Positions 34,239-36,213 of a stretch of DNA of 36,213 bases are shown here, piece by piece. The stretch is taken from NCBI GenBank assembly GCA_024642565.1, contig JAHEAV010000020.1, positions 1 through 36,213 of the forward strand, in the 5' to 3' direction. The notes beneath the pieces are model-generated. The model ran no database searches. It saw only the letters and a program-made list of their open reading frames with translations, and was not told the DNA's origin. Each line of letters opens with the position of its first letter. Position 1 is the first letter of the stretch. Source of the DNA: Erythrobacter sp. GTDB lineage: Bacteria > Pseudomonadota > Alphaproteobacteria > Sphingomonadales > Sphingomonadaceae. A program made the position numbers and the translations under genes.

Positions 34239-34622
34239 ATGGTGCTTCAAGTGGCTAACCCCTATTTGCTAGGCGCCGGGATACTCGGATGCCTGATCGC
34301 GCTGGTTCACGGATTTCTGCAACAGAAACTGATCATCCGCCCCTTGGTCCTGCGCCTTGAACCTGCGCAGGACCTGGGAAAGACTGCGCTGAAATTGATC
34401 GTCGCGCTGCTTCACTTCAGCACTGCCGCATGGTTTGCAGGGGGTGTTGCGCTGATTCTGGTCGCAAGTTTGAACCAGCAGACGCAACTGGTGGTGGGAC
34501 TGCTGGTGATGGCGCAATACAGTTTTGCCGCCATTGCCAATTTCTGGGCCACGCGTGGCCGCCACCCGGGATGGGTGTTGCTGGCAATTGCCAACGCAGC
34601 AATATTGGTCGGAATAGCCTAA
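34239..34622 (+). CDS. Small four-helix membrane protein of unknown function
   Basis: A 127-residue protein with four hydrophobic segments (about 8-26, 50-75, 80-98 and 108-126). No signal peptide and no catalytic motif are visible. It starts 15 bp after the MAPEG gene and is very likely cotranscribed, with a CAGGA sequence about nine bases before the ATG. I do not recognise the family. Length and topology resemble those of its MAPEG neighbour, so a distant relationship is possible. The gene converges on the MBL hydrolase gene with a 16-bp gap. Confidence 0.75.
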   Translation: MVLQVANPYLLGAGILGCLIALVHGFLQQKLIIRPLVLRLEPAQDLGKTALKLIVALLHFSTAAWFAGGVALILVASLNQQTQLVVGLLVMAQYSFAAIANFWATRGRHPGWVLLAIANAAILVGIA

Positions 34623-34638
34623 ATCTACAGCTGGCCTG

Positions 34639-35304
34639 TTATCCCAGCGCGTGATCGCTGACAAACATGTTGGTCTTGCGCTCGTGGCCAAAAGTGCTGG
34701 TCGGGCCATGCCCGGGAATGAAGGTCACATCGCTGCCAAGTGGCCAGAGCCGCTGCGTGATTGCGTCGAGCAGGTCCTGATGGTTGCCCATCGGGAAATC
34801 GGTGCGTCCGATAGAGCCCTGAAACAACACATCACCGACAATCGCGAAGCGGCTGGGCCCGTGATAGAACACGACATGCCCCGGCGTGTGGCCGGGGCAA
34901 TGGATTACCTCGAGCGTCAAATCACCCACGGTGACCGTGTCGCCGCCCATCAACCACCGATCCGGTTCGAAAACCTGTCCGTGAATGCCGTATTTTTTGC
35001 CATCTTCATCAAGCCGGGAAATCCAGAAGCGGTCGGCTTCATGCGGGCCTTCGATAGGTAGCCCGAGCTCCTTCGCCAACACCCCTGCTTCGCCGCAGTG
35101 GTCGATATGGCCATGCGTGACGAGGATTTTCTCCAATGTCACTCCGGCCTTGGCAACCGCTGCCTTCAACATCGGCAGGTCGCCGCCTGGATCCACCAGC
35201 GCGCCCTTCATCGTATGGGTGCACCAGATCAGGCTGCAGTTCTGCTGCAACGGCGTAACGGGCAGGATCGCCGCGCGCATCGGGGGTTGCTCGGTTCTAT
35301 TCAT
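34639..35304 (-). CDS. Metallo-beta-lactamase-fold hydrolase, YcbL/glyoxalase II-like
   Basis: A 221-residue MBL-fold protein with the zinc motif THGHIDH (His64, His66, Asp68, His69), a further His in CPGHTPGH (about 137-144), Asp in IVGDVLFQGSIGRTD (about 153-167) and a final PGHGP loop near 200. The closest named relatives are YcbL-type hydroxyacylglutathione hydrolases (glyoxalase II group). A thioesterase role in the cytoplasm is likely but not proven. The ATG at 35304 fits the leaderless geometry; an internal ATG at 35280 is an alternative. The upstream gap to the S24 regulator is 42 bp. Confidence 0.92.
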   Translation of the reverse strand: MNRTEQPPMRAAILPVTPLQQNCSLIWCTHTMKGALVDPGGDLPMLKAAVAKAGVTLEKILVTHGHIDHCGEAGVLAKELGLPIEGPHEADRFWISRLDEDGKKYGIHGQVFEPDRWLMGGDTVTVGDLTLEVIHCPGHTPGHVVFYHGPSRFAIVGDVLFQGSIGRTDFPMGNHQDLLDAITQRLWPLGSDVTFIPGHGPTSTFGHERKTNMFVSDHALG

Positions 35305-35311
35305 CCCGCCG

Positions 35312-35340
35312 ATTTGGCGGTTATACAGCGCGATTGCAAC
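35312..35340 (-). promoter_or_regulatory. Possible leaderless promoter of the MBL hydrolase gene
   Basis: On the minus strand GTTGCA (35340-35335), a 17-bp spacer and CCAAAT (35317-35312) end seven bases before the ATG at 35304. The spacing and the CCAAAT -10 match those upstream of tsaB. No Shine-Dalgarno is present. Confidence 0.4.
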
Positions 35341-35346
35341 GGGGCG

Positions 35347-36030
35347 CTAAAGTCGGCCGCTCTTCCATACCACCCGGCCAATGATCTCCACCTCTTCCGC
35401 ACCGACCTCGACCGGCGGATAGGCCATATTCTGGCTCAACAACGAAAGCCGTCCTGCCCCCAGGGATGCGACACGCTTGACCACCAGATTATCGCCCAGC
35501 CGTACCACATAGACACCGTCACGAAACGGCCGCGGCGCGCGGTCGACTAGAATTTCGTCCCCGCCACGCAGCAACGGCTCCATCGAATCGCCCTCCACCC
35601 GAATTGCGGAAAGATATGCGGATTCAAGGCCTTGTTCGCGCAGCCAGCGCCGCGAAAAGCCAAAGCTGTCGAACGGTATTTCGTCTGCCGCACTGGCGCC
35701 CGGCCCCGCCGATGCACCAAGCGGCAGACGTGGAACCTTCACCCAACTATCGTCTACGGATGAAAGCGGCAGCTTTATCGAAGGGTTGTAGGATTTATCC
35801 TCCGTAGGACGACCCAGTTCCGATTCGGCAATGCCGAAGAATTCGGCGAGTATCCGGCGGTCCTCCTCTTCCAGTTTGCGCGGGCTGCCTTTGCGGATAA
35901 ATTGCTGTAAATACGTTGCATTACGGCCAATTAACTTGGAAAGTTGGGCCAGTGGCGTACCTCTTTCCCGCGCCAGTTCGAGCAATCGCTCGCGCGGTTC
36001 CAAAGAGGACATTTCATGTGGTCGCATCAT
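35347..36030 (-). CDS. S24/LexA-like transcriptional regulator
   Basis: A 227-residue protein with an N-terminal helix-turn-helix (about 12-65: LAQLSKLIGRNATYLQQFIRKG) and a C-terminal S24 peptidase domain (about 100-225). The catalytic pair is Ser149 in EGDSMEP and Lys185 in NLVVKRV, 36 residues apart, as in LexA and CI repressors. An Ala-Gly bond at 108-109 in LGASAGPGAS is a candidate self-cleavage site, though it lies in a Gly/Ala-rich linker that may not be cut. It is not LexA itself: the HTH and linker differ. A TAGGAAAA Shine-Dalgarno precedes two adjacent ATGs (36030 and 36027). It diverges from a partial gene at 36165 across a promoter rich in repeats. Confidence 0.9.
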   Translation of the reverse strand: MMRPHEMSSLEPRERLLELARERGTPLAQLSKLIGRNATYLQQFIRKGSPRKLEEEDRRILAEFFGIAESELGRPTEDKSYNPSIKLPLSSVDDSWVKVPRLPLGASAGPGASAADEIPFDSFGFSRRWLREQGLESAYLSAIRVEGDSMEPLLRGGDEILVDRAPRPFRDGVYVVRLGDNLVVKRVASLGAGRLSLLSQNMAYPPVEVGAEEVEIIGRVVWKSGRL

Positions 36031-36071
36031 TTTTCCTATCTATACGATGTATTTTTCCTAGACAAGTAGGA
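36029..36071. repeat. 10-bp direct repeats and inverted partner at the S24 gene promoter
   Basis: ATTTTTCCTA occurs exactly at 36029-36038 and 36051-36060, with starts 22 bp apart, and the first copy overlaps the S24 start. A TAGGA at 36067-36071 faces the second copy as an inverted partner (TCCTA-N6-TAGGA). The position fits autorepressor sites, but one copy also supplies the Shine-Dalgarno. Confidence 0.5.
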
Positions 36072-36120
36072 TTTCGCGCGCGACGACTCGGCTCAGGACG
36101 AATCACCGTTCTTTCAACAT

Positions 36121-36140
36121 CATACCTCTCAAAAGGTATG
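36121..36140. promoter_or_regulatory. Perfect dyad, candidate operator for the divergent gene
   Basis: CATACCT and AGGTATG flank six bases at 36121-36140, a perfect 7-6-7 inverted repeat. It lies 24 bp upstream of the ATG at 36165 and about 90 bp upstream of the S24 start, in the 134-bp divergent gap. A possible -10 (TATTCT, 36141-36146) abuts it. No U-run follows, so an operator is more likely than a terminator. Confidence 0.5.
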
Positions 36141-36164
36141 TATTCTTAACGAGATGAGGGCCGC

Positions 36165-36213
36165 ATGCTCATTCGCACGATCGAGAAATTCCTACGCAAG
36201 ACCGATATGCCCC
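36165..36213 (+). CDS. Start of a gene cut by the window end, possible small HTH protein
   Basis: An ATG at 36165 with TGAGGG about five bases upstream opens a frame reading MLIRTIEKFLRKTDMP to the window edge (16 codons). The opening resembles small helix-turn-helix proteins common in sphingomonads (start like IxRFLRxTGMP), but 16 residues are too few to be sure. It is divergent from the S24 regulator. Confidence 0.5.
   Translation, partial: MLIRTIEKFLRKTDMP

Overview
This window is almost entirely protein-coding, GC-rich chromosome from an alphaproteobacterium, most likely Sphingomonadales (Erythrobacter/Sphingomonas-like). That placement is an inference from several features: a Fur protein without the CxxC pair, a MucR/Ros zinc-finger regulator, a DUF1489 protein, the order rpmF-plsX-fabH-ihfA-merR, the phoH-ybeY-corC block, and CTTGC-type -35 elements. 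I saw no rRNA, tRNA, CRISPR array, insertion sequence or prophage. No intergenic gap exceeds 300 bases.

Layout. 1-5541 (minus): a PAS-GGDEF diguanylate cyclase cut by the window edge, a class II DAHP synthase (shikimate entry) and a large M16 metallopeptidase. 5637-7940 (plus): Nfu Fe-S carrier, RutE-like nitroreductase, TsaB (tRNA t6A) and a RimI-type acetyltransferase. 8080-11286 (plus): mucR with its own terminator, then fur-plsC-miaB. 11256-12140 (minus): an uncharacterised secreted protein lying between miaB and phoH. 12316-15749 (plus): phoH, ybeY, corC and a LysR regulator. 15781-17801 (minus): lipase-like lipoprotein, small secreted protein and cyclophilin. 18053-20642 (plus): MgtE, DUF1489 and an unknown lipoprotein. 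20700-24989 is mostly minus: FrnE-like DsbA protein, NudC, a Tat-exported beta-lactamase-fold hydrolase and MutY, with one small plus-strand membrane gene. 25019-30555 (plus): DUF721/DciA-like protein, two DsbA-like thioredoxin-fold proteins and SMC. 30559-33631 (minus): the rpmF-plsX-fabH-ihfA-merR fatty-acid/ribosome cluster. 33831-36213: MAPEG protein, small membrane protein, MBL hydrolase, S24/LexA-like regulator, and the start of a divergent gene.

Most genes are housekeeping: envelope lipid synthesis (plsC, plsX, fabH), tRNA modification (tsaB, miaB), ribosome maturation (ybeY, rpmF), Fe-S and iron handling (nfu, fur), chromosome maintenance (smc, DUF721, ihfA, mutY), and periplasmic redox folding (DsbA-like proteins). 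I found no clear new defence or biosynthetic system. The most interesting signals are regulatory. At least six genes carry a -35/-10 pair at an almost fixed distance from an ATG that lacks a Shine-Dalgarno sequence, which suggests leaderless transcripts. Several perfect dyads and direct repeats sit in the promoters of regulators (mucR, ihfA, the S24 repressor) and of the GGDEF gene.
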